A model generated the notes under the pieces. The model had not been told where the DNA came from, did no database searches, and saw only the letters and a list, made by a program, of their open reading frames with translations. From Streptomyces sp. I05A-00742 (lineage in GTDB: Bacteria > Actinomycetota > Actinomycetes > Streptomycetales > Streptomycetaceae): DNA of 64,000 bases. The stretch covers positions 1-64,000 of the forward strand of contig NZ_JABETO010000001.1 in assembly GCF_013055795.1 (NCBI RefSeq). Reading direction: 5' to 3'. Below, in pieces: positions 1 to 14,082 of this stretch (positions are counted from its first letter, which is position 1; every line of letters starts with the position of its first letter). The position numbers were made by a program, and so were the translations under genes.

Positions 1-233
1 CCGTCGGGCGCGGCGAGCGCCCCGGGGGCGTTGCCGAGCAGCCCGCCGAGCAGCGCGGCGGCCAGCACGGTCACCCCGGCACGGCGCGGACGGCCGGCCG
101 ACGGGCCGGTGAACCGGCCGGTGCCGATGGCGCGGCCGGGCCGTGCCGAGCCCTGAACGCCCTGTTCGGAGCCCTGTTCGCCGTACGAGGGGCCGTCGCC
201 CTGGAACCGCGCCACCTTCTCCTCGCCCCTCAT
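1..233 (-). CDS. N-terminus of a putative secreted protein (partial)
   Basis: Only the first 77 codons lie in the window; the gene continues past position 1. Translation from the ATG at 231-233 gives a polar Gln/Gly/Ser-rich leader of about 50 residues, then a basic stretch (GRPRRAG) and a hydrophobic alanine/leucine segment ending in ALAA. That reads like a signal peptide with a long n-region, so an exported product is inferred. AGGA lies close upstream of the ATG, and an in-frame GTG seven codons in has a better-spaced GAGGAG, so the start is uncertain. No domain is visible and function cannot be assigned. Confidence 0.55.
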   Translation of the reverse strand, partial: MRGEEKVARFQGDGPSYGEQGSEQGVQGSARPGRAIGTGRFTGPSAGRPRRAGVTVLAAALLGGLLGNAPGALAAPD

Positions 234-491
234 CTGTCCTGCGTGAGCGATGAGCCCATCACCAGGGGAGGGGCGTGTCAACGCAGCTGACCGAACTGCC
301 GGTAATGCCCGGCGTGCCGGGTGAGGCGGACGGTGGCGGAGCCGGGGCGGAATGGCCAAAGGCCCGTCAGCGGCCGTACACCGAAAGTAAGCTGACAAGC
401 TCCCGGCCGTCGCCGGGGAGCACCGTGCCGACCGCCGTGCGATCCCCGGCGGCCCGCGCGGCCCGTTCCCCGCCGTCCTCTGGAGGCAGGC
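234..491. promoter_or_regulatory. Divergent promoter region upstream of malQ
   Basis: This 258-base gap separates the divergently read secreted-protein start and malQ, so both promoters should lie here. A TAAGCT at about 387-392 is a possible -10 for malQ, but no convincing -35 is seen. GGAGG at 482-486 is the malQ ribosome binding site, five bases before its ATG. No gene or terminator is visible. Confidence 0.35.
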
Positions 492-2594
492 ATGGACCGA
501 GCACACCTCGCCGGACTGCACGGCGTGGCCACGTCCTACGAGCCCGCCCCCGGGCAGAGCGTCCCCGTCCCCGAGGACACCGTGGTCGCCGTCCTCGCCG
601 CGCTCGGCGTCGACGCCTCCACCCCGAGGGCCGTCCGCGACGCCCTGGACGCCCACGACCGCGCCGGACGGAACCGCCTGCTGCCCCCGGCCGTGGTCCT
701 GCGGGGCACCGCCCGGCCCCGGCCGCCGGGCCTCCCCGAGGACACCGCGCTGCGCGTGGAGACGGCCGACGGACAGGGCCTGGGCTGGGACGATCCGCTG
801 CCCCTCGGCACCCACCTGCTCCGTGCCCGGACCCCCGACGGGCGCGCGGCCACCGCCCCGCTGATCGTGGCCCCCGACCGCGTCCCCCAGCCGCCCGAGC
901 GCTCCCACGGCTTCCTCGTCCAGCTCTACTCCCTGCTCTCCGCCCGCTCCTGGGGCATGGGCGACCTCGGCGACCTGGCCGAGCTCGCCGCCTGGTCGGG
1001 ACGCTCCTTCGGCACCGACTTCCTCCAGGTCAACCCGTTGCACGCGGCCGTCCCCGGCACCCCGGAGCGGCCCGCCGACCCGTCCCCGTACCGCCCGTCC
1101 TCCCGCCGCTTCCCCGACCCGGTCCACCTGCGCGTCGAGGAGATCACCGAATTCGGCTACCTCACCGGACCCGGCCGCGAGGAGGCCCTGCGCCTGCTCG
1201 CCGCGGCGGCGGAGCTGAACGACGCCGTCCTCCGCCGGGGCGAGCCGATCGACCACGACGCCGTCCGGGCCCTCAAACTGCGCGCCCTGGAGCTCGTCCG
1301 CGCCGTCCCGCTCAGCCCCGGACGCCGCGCCGCCTACTGCGACTTCCTCGCCGAACAGGGCCAGGCCCTCGACGACCACGCCACCTGGTGCGCCCTCGCC
1401 GAGGTGCACGGCCCCGACTGGCACGGCTGGCCCGGCGGCCTCCGGGACCCCCGGTCCGCCCGGACCGCCCGTGCCCGCGGCGAACTCCTCGACCGCGTCG
1501 ACTTCCACTGCTGGCTCGCCTGGCTCACCGACCGTCAGCTGGCCACCGCCCAACGCGCCGCCCGCGACGCCGGCATGCGCGTCGGCCTCGTCCACGACCT
1601 GGCCGTGGGCGTCCACCCGGGCGGCTCCGACGCCTGGGCGCAGCAGGAGTCCCTCGCCGCCGGGATGTCCGTCGGCGCGCCCCCCGACGCGTTCAACTCC
1701 CGCGGCCAGGACTGGGGTCTGCCGCCCTGGCGCCCCGACGCCCTGCGCGCCACCGGCTACGCCCCCTACCGCGACCTCCTGCGCGGTCTGCTGCGGCACG
1801 CGGGCGCGCTGCGGATCGACCATGTGATGGGGCTGTTCCGGCTGTGGTGGGTGCCGGAGGGCCGCGAGCCGGGGCAGGGCACGTACGTCCGGTACGACGC
1901 GGAGGCCATGCTCGGCGTCCTCGCCCTGGAGGCCCACCGCGCCGGGGCCGCCGTCATCGGCGAGGACCTGGGCACCGTCGAGCCGGGCGTGCGCGAGGCA
2001 CTGGCCGAGCGCGGTGTGCTCGGCACCTCCGTGCTCTGGTTCGAGCGCGACTGGTCGCGCGGCACCCGCCGCGCCGCGCCGCTGCCGCCCGAGCGGTGGC
2101 GCGAGGGCTGCCTCGCCACCGCGACCACCCACGACCTGCCGAGCACGGCGGCCCGCCTCACCGGCGACCACGTCGCCCTGCGCCACCGGCTGGGCCTGCT
2201 CCGCCGCCCGCTCGCCGTCGAGCAGCGCGAGGACGCCAAGTCCCTCGCCGAGTGGCTGGCCCTCTTCGGCCGGCTCGGCCTCCTCCCCGAGGGCCCCGGC
2301 GACGAGGAGGCGGCCGTCCGGGCCGTCCACCGCTTCCTGCTGCGCACCCCCGCCCGGATGGTCGGCGTCTGGCTGCCGGACGCCCTCGGCGACCGCCGCC
2401 CGCAGAACCTGCCGGGCACCTGGGACGAGTACCCGAACTGGCGCCTCCCCGTCGCCGACGCCGCCGGCCGGCCCGTCTCCCTGGAGGAACTCACCTCGTC
2501 CCCCCGGCTGCACGCCCTGATGGAGGAGGTCCGCGTCCTGACGGCCACCCCGGACGCGCGGGGTCCGCGAGGGTCCGATACGTTGAGCGCGTGA
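492..2594 (+). CDS. malQ: 4-alpha-glucanotransferase (amylomaltase, GH77)
   Basis: Disproportionating enzyme that moves 4-alpha-glucan segments between maltodextrins, cytoplasmic, in maltose/glycogen metabolism. The 700-residue protein is the length of the bacterial MalQ type with an N-terminal extension. The GH77 catalytic residues are visible: nucleophile D443 in LRIDHVMG, acid/base E491 in IGEDLGT and the stabilising D548 in THDLPS, with the usual spacing. The start ATG is preceded by GGAGG. The stop overlaps the GTG of the next small gene, which suggests translational coupling. Confidence 0.95.
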   Translation: MDRAHLAGLHGVATSYEPAPGQSVPVPEDTVVAVLAALGVDASTPRAVRDALDAHDRAGRNRLLPPAVVLRGTARPRPPGLPEDTALRVETADGQGLGWDDPLPLGTHLLRARTPDGRAATAPLIVAPDRVPQPPERSHGFLVQLYSLLSARSWGMGDLGDLAELAAWSGRSFGTDFLQVNPLHAAVPGTPERPADPSPYRPSSRRFPDPVHLRVEEITEFGYLTGPGREEALRLLAAAAELNDAVLRRGEPIDHDAVRALKLRALELVRAVPLSPGRRAAYCDFLAEQGQALDDHATWCALAEVHGPDWHGWPGGLRDPRSARTARARGELLDRVDFHCWLAWLTDRQLATAQRAARDAGMRVGLVHDLAVGVHPGGSDAWAQQESLAAGMSVGAPPDAFNSRGQDWGLPPWRPDALRATGYAPYRDLLRGLLRHAGALRIDHVMGLFRLWWVPEGREPGQGTYVRYDAEAMLGVLALEAHRAGAAVIGEDLGTVEPGVREALAERGVLGTSVLWFERDWSRGTRRAAPLPPERWREGCLATATTHDLPSTAARLTGDHVALRHRLGLLRRPLAVEQREDAKSLAEWLALFGRLGLLPEGPGDEEAAVRAVHRFLLRTPARMVGVWLPDALGDRRPQNLPGTWDEYPNWRLPVADAAGRPVSLEELTSSPRLHALMEEVRVLTATPDARGPRGSDTLSA

Positions 2595-2866
2595 GCAATA
2601 AGAAGATGAACGCCAAGCGCGCCGGGGTCGTGTCCGCCGGCACGCTGCTGATGCTGCTGATGTCGTCCCCCGCGTTCGCGCTCACCCGCGACGACGGCGA
2701 CGACCCGGGCCCCGGCCTCAGCGTGATCAACACGCTCGGCCTCTACGTCGCCGCGCCGATCGTGCTCTTCCTTGTGATCGCCGGCCTGACCATGGTCCTG
2801 GCCCGCAACTCCGACAACGTGCGCACGCACGACACGCACACGCACTTCCCGCGGACGTCGCGCTAG
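2591..2866 (+). CDS. Small membrane protein coupled to malQ
   Basis: A 91-residue protein starting at a GTG that overlaps the malQ stop (GTGA), so it is probably translated by coupling. It has a signal-peptide-like N-terminus (basic start, LLMLLMSS core, AFA-like cleavage site), a short acidic DDGDDPG linker, one strong transmembrane helix at about residues 50-72 and a polar His/Thr-rich tail. Function is unknown. Its position suggests a conserved companion of malQ, but nothing in the sequence ties it to glucan metabolism. Confidence 0.7.
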   Translation: MSNKKMNAKRAGVVSAGTLLMLLMSSPAFALTRDDGDDPGPGLSVINTLGLYVAAPIVLFLVIAGLTMVLARNSDNVRTHDTHTHFPRTSR

Positions 2867-2978
2867 TCGCGGCCGGCCGCCACCCCTCTCCGTACCGCGC
2901 CGCGCCGCGGCGTTCCGGACGTCAGCCCGTTCCGGAACGCCGTGGCGCGGTGCTGTTCCCTCACGCCCCTCACCACCT

Positions 2979-3956
2979 TCACCAGCTGTCCCGCAGCACC
3001 CGCACGGTGTCGAGCACGGCCGTCGCCGCGAAGTCCAGGCCGAGGAGGAGCAGCACCAGGCCGATGGCGCCGACGACGGCGTGCGCCGGGAGGCTCATCC
3101 GGTCGCCGGGGGCGTAGCTCCGCTCGGGCGCCCGGGGGTCGTAGGTGATGCGCGTCGTCCTTCCGTCGTCGGACAGGGGCCAGCCCTGGCCCTCGTGGTG
3201 GTGCACCGTCCCCTCCCGGTCCGTGAACGCGTAGCGGTACGTGGCCGGTTCGCCGGTGCCGCTCCGGCGGGTGGTGCCGGTCAGCGATCCGGTGACCGTG
3301 ACGCCCCGGAGGCGCAGGAGGCAGGCGGTGCGGACGGCGGAGGCTGTCAGGCGGGCGAGCAGGGTGCCCGGCACCAGGAGCGCCCCCGCGCATACCCAGT
3401 CGACGAGGGAGTCGACGGGGTTCTCCGAGGCCAGGACGACGACGGGGAAGGCGACCACGTAGAGGACCGTGAGGGTCCGGAGCGCCGGGACCCCGTCGGC
3501 CGACAGCAGGTCGCGCGCCGGGACGAGGGCGATCGTCTCCACGCTCATCAGCCGTCGGCCGTCCTGGCGCGGCTCCCCCCGAGGGCGGGCCGGGAGGGCC
3601 GACGCGAGGGCGGTGGCGAAGCCCCGGAGGGCCTCCGCGTCGTCGCCGCGCAGGGTGAGGATCTCACCCGCGCCATGAGCCGAGGTGAGCTCGATCCGCA
3701 GTGTGCGGTTGTCCTGTCCGGGCCCGTCGACGCGCTCGACGGCCTCGAACGGGATCCGGCGGCGCGATCTCTTCCGGACGAGCACGACGGCGTCGTCGTG
3801 GAGGAGGGCCCTGGTGCTTCCGGCCGGAAGGGCGGCCCGGGGAAGCCGGCCCGTGTCCGGAGGAAGCCGGCCCGTGTCCGGAGGAAGCCCGTCCGTGTCC
3901 GGAGGAAGCTCGTCCGTCTCCGTGGGAGGTCCGTCCCTCTCCGCTTCTTCGAACAT
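2979..3956 (-). CDS. DUF3592-like membrane protein with N-terminal repeat
   Basis: A 325-residue protein from the ATG at 3954-3956. Residues about 12-39 are heptad repeats of the form PPDTGRL, encoded by a 21-base tandem repeat. A small beta-rich domain follows (about 50-125) and resembles bacterial PH-like domains. The second half has hydrophobic pairs at about 160-200 and 280-310 around a soluble domain with YRYAFTDREG and ITYDPRAP, typical of DUF3592 proteins. Role unknown. The DUF3592 assignment rests on the Y-F-D..G and YDP pattern plus the flanking helices. Confidence 0.6.
   Translation of the reverse strand: MFEEAERDGPPTETDELPPDTDGLPPDTGRLPPDTGRLPRAALPAGSTRALLHDDAVVLVRKRSRRRIPFEAVERVDGPGQDNRTLRIELTSAHGAGEILTLRGDDAEALRGFATALASALPARPRGEPRQDGRRLMSVETIALVPARDLLSADGVPALRTLTVLYVVAFPVVVLASENPVDSLVDWVCAGALLVPGTLLARLTASAVRTACLLRLRGVTVTGSLTGTTRRSGTGEPATYRYAFTDREGTVHHHEGQGWPLSDDGRTTRITYDPRAPERSYAPGDRMSLPAHAVVGAIGLVLLLLGLDFAATAVLDTVRVLRDSW
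3841..3924. repeat. 21-bp tandem repeat (4 units) in the DUF3592-like gene
   Basis: Four consecutive 21-base units begin at 3841, 3862, 3883 and 3904. The first two are identical, the third differs at one position and the fourth at a few. The unit is a multiple of three and encodes a Pro-Asp-Thr heptad, so copy number can change without a frameshift. Confidence 0.85.
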
Positions 3957-4006
3957 CCGTGCACAGTAGGGCGCCCCCGGCCGTCCGGCCAGGGGCGCTC
4001 CGGGCG

Positions 4007-6583
4007 TCAGACGGAAGCGGCGGCCGCGTCCGCCGCCTGGGCCTTCAGCGCGCGCTCGACGCCCGCGCGGGACTCCAGGACGAGCCGGCGGAGACCGGCG
4101 GTGGGGTTGGCGGAGGCGAGCCAGGCGTCCGTCGTGTCCAGGGTCTCCCGGGAGATCTGGAGGCTGGGGTAGAGGCCGACGGCGATCTGCTGGGCGACCT
4201 CGTGGCTGCGGGTCTCCCAGATCTCCTTGACGACGGCGAAGTACTTCTCCGCGTAGGGCGCCAGCAGCTCGCGCTGGTCGGCCACGACGAAGCCGCTGAT
4301 CACGGCCTCCTGGACGGCGTTGGTGAGCTTGTCGGACTCGACGACGGACGCCCACGCCGCGGCCTTGGCCCCGTCGGTCGGGCGCGCGGCGCGGGCCGCC
4401 GCGGCGTGCTGCTCGCCGGCCGAGGTGCGGTCGCGGTCGAGCTCGGCGGCGATGGCCTGCTCGTCGGCGCGGCCGGTGGCGGCGAGGCGGATGAGCAGGT
4501 CCCAGCGTAGGTCGGTGTCGACGGCGAGGCCGGTGACCAGCTCGGTGCCCTCCAGCAGACCGGCCAGGAAGTCCAGCTGCTCGTCGGTGCGGGCGGTGGC
4601 GGCGAACGCGCGGGCCCAGGCCAGCTGGTGGTCGCTGCCCGGCTCGGCGTCCCGGAGGTACGCCCACACGGACTCGGTCCACATCCGGAGGCCCGCCTCG
4701 CGCCAGTCCGGCGCCGCGTAGAGGTCGAGGGCGAGCTTGACCTGGCGCTGGAGCGACTGGACGACGCCGATGTCCGACTCCTTGGCGATGCCCGAGAGCA
4801 CCAGCTCCAGGTAGTCCCGGGTGGCCAGTTCGCCGTCGCGGGTCATGTCCCAGGCCGAGGCCCAGCACAGGGCGCGGGGCAGCGACTCGGCGAAGTCGCC
4901 CAGGTGGGCGGTGACGACGCGCAGCGACTCCTCGTCGAGGCGCACCTTCGCGTACGACAGGTCGTCGTCGTTGAGCAGGACGACCGCCGGGCGGCGCTTG
5001 CCGGCCAACTGCGGGACCTCGGTGCGCCCGCCGTCCACGTCGAGCTCGATCCGCTCGGTGCGGACCAGCTTGCCGTCCTTCAGGTCGTAGGCGCCGATCG
5101 CGATCCGGTGCGGACGCAGCGTCGGCTCGCCCTTGGCGCCCTCGGGCAGCGGGGTGGCCTCCTGGCGGACGGCGAAGGAGGTGATGACCCCGTCGTCGTC
5201 CGTGGTGATCTCGGGGCGCAGGACGTTGATGCCGGCCGTCTCCAGCCACGCCTTCGACCACGTCTTGAGGTCGCGCCCGCTCATCAGCTCCAGCGCGCCG
5301 AGCAGGTCGGAGAGCTGGGTGTTGCCGTAGGCGTGGGTCTGGAAGTACGCCTGCACGCCCTGGAAGAACTTGTCCTCGCCGACGTACGCCACCAGCTGCT
5401 TGAGCACCGACGCGCCCTTGGCGTACGTGATGCCGTCGAAGTTGACGAGGACGTCGTCCAGGTCGCGGATCTCGGCCATGATCGGGTGGGTCGAGGGCAG
5501 CTGGTCCTGCCGGTAGGCCCAGGTCTTCATGGAGTTGGCGAACGTGGTCCACGAGTGGGGCCACTTGGAGCCCGGGGCCGCCGCCTGGCAGGCGATGGAG
5601 GTGTAGGTGGCGAACGACTCGTTCAGCCACAGGTCGTTCCACCACTTCATGGTCACGAGGTCGCCGAACCACATGTGGGCCAGCTCGTGGAGGATGGTCT
5701 CGGCCCGCACCTCGTAGGCCGCGTCCGTCACCTTGGAGCGGAAGACGTACTGGTCGCGGATGGTGACCGCGCCCGCGTTCTCCATCGCGCCCGCGTTGAA
5801 CTCGGGCACGAACAGCTGGTCGTACTTGGCGAACGGGTAGGCGTAGTCGAACTTCTCCTGGAACCAGTCGAAGCCCTGCCGCGTCACCTCGAAGATCGCG
5901 TCCGCGTCCAGGAACTCGGCGAGCGACGGCCGGCAGTAGATGCCCAGCGGTACGGTCCGGCCGTCCTTCTCGTAGGTGCTGTGCACGCTGTGGTACGGGC
6001 CGGCGATCAGTGCGGTGATGTAGGTGGAGATCCGCGGGGTGGGGTCGAAACGCCAGACGTTGTCCGCCGGGGCCTTCGGGGTGGGCGAGTTGGAGATCAC
6101 CGTCCAGCCCTCGGGGGCCTTGACGGTGAACCGGAACGTCGCCTTCAGGTCGGGCTGCTCGAACGACGCGAACACGCGGCGGGCGTCCGGCACCTCGAAC
6201 TGGGTGTACAGGTACGCCTGGTCGTCCACCGGGTCCACGAACCGGTGCAGCCCCTCACCGGTGTTGGTGTACGCGCAGTCGGCCACCACGCGCAGCTCGT
6301 TCTGCCCGCCGTGCAGCGACGGCAGGGTGATCCGGCTGTCCGCGAAGACCGCGGCCGGGTCGAGCGTCTCACCGTTGAGCACGATCTCGCGCACGGTGGG
6401 GGCCACCAGGTCGATGAACGTCCTCGCGCCCGCCTCGGCGGAGTCGAACCGCACGACGGTCTCCGAGCGGAACGTGCCGCCCTCCTGGGCGCCGGAGAGG
6501 TCGAGCTCGATCTCGTACGCCTCCACCGTCAGCAGCGTCGCCCGCCGCTCGGCCTCTTCGCGGGTCAGATTCGTGCCTGGCAC
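4007..6583 (-). CDS. pepN: Aminopeptidase N (M1 metallopeptidase), copy 1
   Basis: Zinc aminopeptidase removing N-terminal residues from peptides, cytoplasmic, acting downstream of Clp and other proteases. The 858-residue length fits actinobacterial PepN. The substrate-binding GAMEN is at 265-269. The zinc site HELAH is at 299-303 (H299, E300, H303) with the distal ligand E322 in LNESF, exactly the M1 spacing. The start is a GTG at 6581-6583 with GAAGGAG eight bases upstream. The C-terminal half is the helical ERAP1-like domain. A diverged second copy lies at 17761-20361. Confidence 0.95.
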   Translation of the reverse strand: MPGTNLTREEAERRATLLTVEAYEIELDLSGAQEGGTFRSETVVRFDSAEAGARTFIDLVAPTVREIVLNGETLDPAAVFADSRITLPSLHGGQNELRVVADCAYTNTGEGLHRFVDPVDDQAYLYTQFEVPDARRVFASFEQPDLKATFRFTVKAPEGWTVISNSPTPKAPADNVWRFDPTPRISTYITALIAGPYHSVHSTYEKDGRTVPLGIYCRPSLAEFLDADAIFEVTRQGFDWFQEKFDYAYPFAKYDQLFVPEFNAGAMENAGAVTIRDQYVFRSKVTDAAYEVRAETILHELAHMWFGDLVTMKWWNDLWLNESFATYTSIACQAAAPGSKWPHSWTTFANSMKTWAYRQDQLPSTHPIMAEIRDLDDVLVNFDGITYAKGASVLKQLVAYVGEDKFFQGVQAYFQTHAYGNTQLSDLLGALELMSGRDLKTWSKAWLETAGINVLRPEITTDDDGVITSFAVRQEATPLPEGAKGEPTLRPHRIAIGAYDLKDGKLVRTERIELDVDGGRTEVPQLAGKRRPAVVLLNDDDLSYAKVRLDEESLRVVTAHLGDFAESLPRALCWASAWDMTRDGELATRDYLELVLSGIAKESDIGVVQSLQRQVKLALDLYAAPDWREAGLRMWTESVWAYLRDAEPGSDHQLAWARAFAATARTDEQLDFLAGLLEGTELVTGLAVDTDLRWDLLIRLAATGRADEQAIAAELDRDRTSAGEQHAAAARAARPTDGAKAAAWASVVESDKLTNAVQEAVISGFVVADQRELLAPYAEKYFAVVKEIWETRSHEVAQQIAVGLYPSLQISRETLDTTDAWLASANPTAGLRRLVLESRAGVERALKAQAADAAAASV

Positions 6584-6647
6584 CTGGGCATCTCCTTCGC
6601 ATCACGCGTGTCATGACGTTCCCGGCCATCCTTCCACGGCGGTCGTG

Positions 6648-9308
6648 TCAGGTGCCCGAGGTGATCCTCCACTTCTGCCAGGCGCGGACCTGGAGGAAGC
6701 CGGTGGGGACGTGGTGCACCCCGATCCCGGCGGCGACCCGGTGCAGCGGCGACAGCTCCTCGTCGAGCGCCCACAGCTCCGGCCGGGGGACATCGTCGAG
6801 GAGCGGGCCGCCGTCGTCGAAGTCGTAGTCGAACCGGACGGGCCCGGGCGGTCCGTCCCATCGGACGACGTCGTGACCGTGCCCCGTGACGGTCCCGTCG
6901 AAGGCCCGGATCTCCTCCGCCGGCCGGAGCGTCAGCTTCCATTCCTGGTCCGCCGCAGCCGTCACGAGGACGTATGTGGGCGCGCCGGGCCGGGCCCGGA
7001 GCGGGCCGCGGGCCGGGCGGGAGGTGTGTGCACGCGCCACCCGCACCCGCGCGAGCTCGCCCGGGGAGAGGCTGGTGACGTGGGCGAAACCGCCGTCCTC
7101 CAGCTCCAGCGTGAGCGCGGCCGGCGGGCCGGTGTGCACCAGGACGTCGCAGCCGGTGCCGGTGACCGGGCCGGACGCCGGGCCGGAGGCAGTGCCGGAC
7201 GCCGGATCGTACGCCGGATCGGACGCCGCGCCGGACAGCGGCCGGGCGGCGGAGAGGTCGCGGAGCCGGAACCGCCAGCGGGGCAGCGCCCCCAGCTCCA
7301 GCCGGGTCGTGGCGCCCCCGTCGGCGAAGAGCAGCCGGCGGCCCTCGAAGCCCTCGTCCTTGGAGATCAGCTCGCGTGTGCCCCCGTAGTCGTCGGCCTC
7401 GGTGACCGCGAAGTACTCGGAGCCCTCCAGGTCGTACTCCAGGATCACGGGCGAGCCCGGTCTCGGGTTGGTGATCTCGACGACGTCCAGGTTCCGGCCC
7501 TGGCCCGAGTACTCGGCGAGGACGCCGTCCGAGGGCTCGGGCGCGGCGGACGTGCGGGCGGTGAGCGACCAGGGGCTTCCGGCGTCGAGGATGAGCAGGC
7601 AGGGGCCGGCTACGGGGACCACCTCGACGAGGGCGCCGTACCCCTGGGCGAGGACGTCCGCGCCGTCCCGGTCGGCCGGGTCGCCCCCCGGATAGACGGC
7701 TAGCAGGTTGACACCGTCGCCGGCGTTGCGCCCGTCCGGGTGGTTGATACGCAGGTCGGCGGCGGGTCCCGTGTAACGCAGCACGTCGGAGCCGGTGCCC
7801 TGGAGCGCGCCGTCGGCTTCGAGGACACGGGCCTCGGCGAGCGGCAGGAACTTCAGGGTCCAGTCCCGTCTCGCCTCCACCCGCAGTCTCGGCCGGCGGC
7901 GGGGCGGGGAAGCGAGCACCACCCGGCCGCGGATCCCGTTCGTGGCGGAGAGGAGATGGGGCCTTTCCGCGTCGCGCGCTTCCAGCGATGCCCAGCCCTC
8001 CGGGCTCGTGAACTCCACCAGGGCGGCGCCGGGGGGAAGCGGCCGGTCCGGCACGACTTCCCTGTTCCCGCGGCCGGTCTGCTCCCAGGGGGCGAAGTCC
8101 GGGCCGTAGGAGGCGGTTGCCGGGGACGGGGGCGCGTCTTCGGGCTCGGTCCCTGGCTCGGTTCCGGGCTCGGTTTCGGGCTCGGTTCCGAGGACGTCAG
8201 GACGGGACGCGTCGACAGGCGGCGCGTCCACGACCGGTGCTTCCCCGACGGGGGCCGGGGCGTCCGGAACGATCCGGGTCAGCACCTCCGTGGCGCGGTC
8301 GTGGGGGAGGAAGGCGCCGGCGCCGACGGCCGGGGAGGGCGCGGGGGCGGCTCCGAGTGCGCCTTCGGGTACGGCCGGGGGATAGGCCGGGATCTCCGGT
8401 ATGCGGCTCGGTTCCGGAGCGCGGTCCCGAGCGTGGTCCGGCGCGGGCTCCGCCTCGTACGCGTCCTCCGGCCGATAGGGGGCGGCCGCCGGTACGGGCG
8501 CGTCCGTCGTCCCATACGCGCTCTCGGGCGCGTACGCGGCTGAGTCGCCGAGCGCGTCCGGGCCCGAGCCCATGTCCGCCGTCCCGTACGCGCCCGGGCC
8601 GGTGCGCGCACCCAGGTCCGCACCCGACGCCGCGCCCAACTCCGCGGCCGGGTACGCGTCCAGGTCCGCGGCCGGATGCGCCTCCGCCCCGCTCCGCCGC
8701 CCGTCCTCGTCCGCCGTCCCCGCCCGGTGGGCCTCGACCACGCCGCCGAGCCCGGAGGCGTACCCCCGCAGGACCGCCCCGAACTGCCAGCCGCCGTCGC
8801 CCTGCCGCCGGAACTCGCCCAGGACGGCCGCCGTGGGGGCCGCCACCTCGCCGGCCTCGGCGCCGGGACCGGCACCGCCGTCCCCGCCGTCCTCGAAGCG
8901 CACGCCGTCCTCGACGGGCACGTGGGCGACCGGCGCGCCGGTGGCGGTGGTGACGGCCAGTCCGAGGCCGGGCACGCGCCCCAGGGCCCGGCCCTTGGTG
9001 GCGGCGGCCACGACGACCCGTGTCACGTCCGGCTCGACCTGCGCGGGGTCGAACACCAGCCACTCGGCCCGCAGGCCCGCCTCGCCCTCCGAGGTGCCCA
9101 GGTGGTGCACGGCCCCGGAGGGGTGCCCGGCGTGGTGGGAGGAGACGAGGTCGGCGTCATCGCGGAGCGTCCCGTGCCCGTCGAGGAGCAGGGCGGCGAC
9201 GGCGATGGCCCCGGCGTCGGGGAGGGCGGGTACGGCGGTCCAGGTGACCGCGGCGTGCAACGGCTCGGCCGGGACGGTCAGATGTTCGCCTCTGGCAATC
9301 CGGTTCAT
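6648..9308 (-). CDS. TerD-like N-terminus with large C-terminal beta-repeat region
   Basis: An 886-residue protein. Residues 1-200 fit the TerD/stress-protein family: a GAVHHLG-type turn, an acidic GGDGG segment and the closing pattern GEFRRQG..W.FGAVLRGYASGL. Residues about 200-400 are low complexity, rich in Ala, Asp, Pro and Glu. The rest holds about four diverged repeats of roughly 90 residues, each with a GxGxDV motif and ending in W-x-[LFI]. The ATG at 9306-9308 has GGGAG ten bases upstream; a GTG nine bases further out lacks room for a ribosome site. TerD proteins are linked to tellurite resistance and calcium binding; this one's role is unknown. Confidence 0.6.
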   Translation of the reverse strand: MNRIARGEHLTVPAEPLHAAVTWTAVPALPDAGAIAVAALLLDGHGTLRDDADLVSSHHAGHPSGAVHHLGTSEGEAGLRAEWLVFDPAQVEPDVTRVVVAAATKGRALGRVPGLGLAVTTATGAPVAHVPVEDGVRFEDGGDGGAGPGAEAGEVAAPTAAVLGEFRRQGDGGWQFGAVLRGYASGLGGVVEAHRAGTADEDGRRSGAEAHPAADLDAYPAAELGAASGADLGARTGPGAYGTADMGSGPDALGDSAAYAPESAYGTTDAPVPAAAPYRPEDAYEAEPAPDHARDRAPEPSRIPEIPAYPPAVPEGALGAAPAPSPAVGAGAFLPHDRATEVLTRIVPDAPAPVGEAPVVDAPPVDASRPDVLGTEPETEPGTEPGTEPEDAPPSPATASYGPDFAPWEQTGRGNREVVPDRPLPPGAALVEFTSPEGWASLEARDAERPHLLSATNGIRGRVVLASPPRRRPRLRVEARRDWTLKFLPLAEARVLEADGALQGTGSDVLRYTGPAADLRINHPDGRNAGDGVNLLAVYPGGDPADRDGADVLAQGYGALVEVVPVAGPCLLILDAGSPWSLTARTSAAPEPSDGVLAEYSGQGRNLDVVEITNPRPGSPVILEYDLEGSEYFAVTEADDYGGTRELISKDEGFEGRRLLFADGGATTRLELGALPRWRFRLRDLSAARPLSGAASDPAYDPASGTASGPASGPVTGTGCDVLVHTGPPAALTLELEDGGFAHVTSLSPGELARVRVARAHTSRPARGPLRARPGAPTYVLVTAAADQEWKLTLRPAEEIRAFDGTVTGHGHDVVRWDGPPGPVRFDYDFDDGGPLLDDVPRPELWALDEELSPLHRVAAGIGVHHVPTGFLQVRAWQKWRITSGT

Positions 9309-9370
9309 GGACGGCACTCTCCCACGGGGGTCTGACAGTGCGGCCCGAATTACGCCGTGAGCGGCGAAGA

Positions 9371-9395
9371 GGGCGGGGCACGAAGGACCCCGCCC
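9371..9395 (-). terminator. Terminator downstream of asd
   Basis: A perfect 8-base-pair GC stem (9371-9378 with 9388-9395) and a 9-base loop lie just after the asd stop on the reverse strand. No U-tract follows, as is usual in Streptomyces. Confidence 0.6.
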
Positions 9396-9413
9396 CGTGG
9401 TGTGCCGTCGTGC

Positions 9414-14082
<4,669 letters not shown>

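Noticed and set aside
275-491. Extra upstream frame before malQ with GGGAGGGG in front of a GTG at 275
   Set aside because: The frame continues as a shadow of malQ out of register and shows no protein-like pattern. malQ has its own well-placed GGAGG at 482-486.
6648-9308. Tellurite-resistance operon
   Set aside because: Only one TerD-like domain, in a degenerate form, is present. No terB, terC, terZ or related genes surround it.
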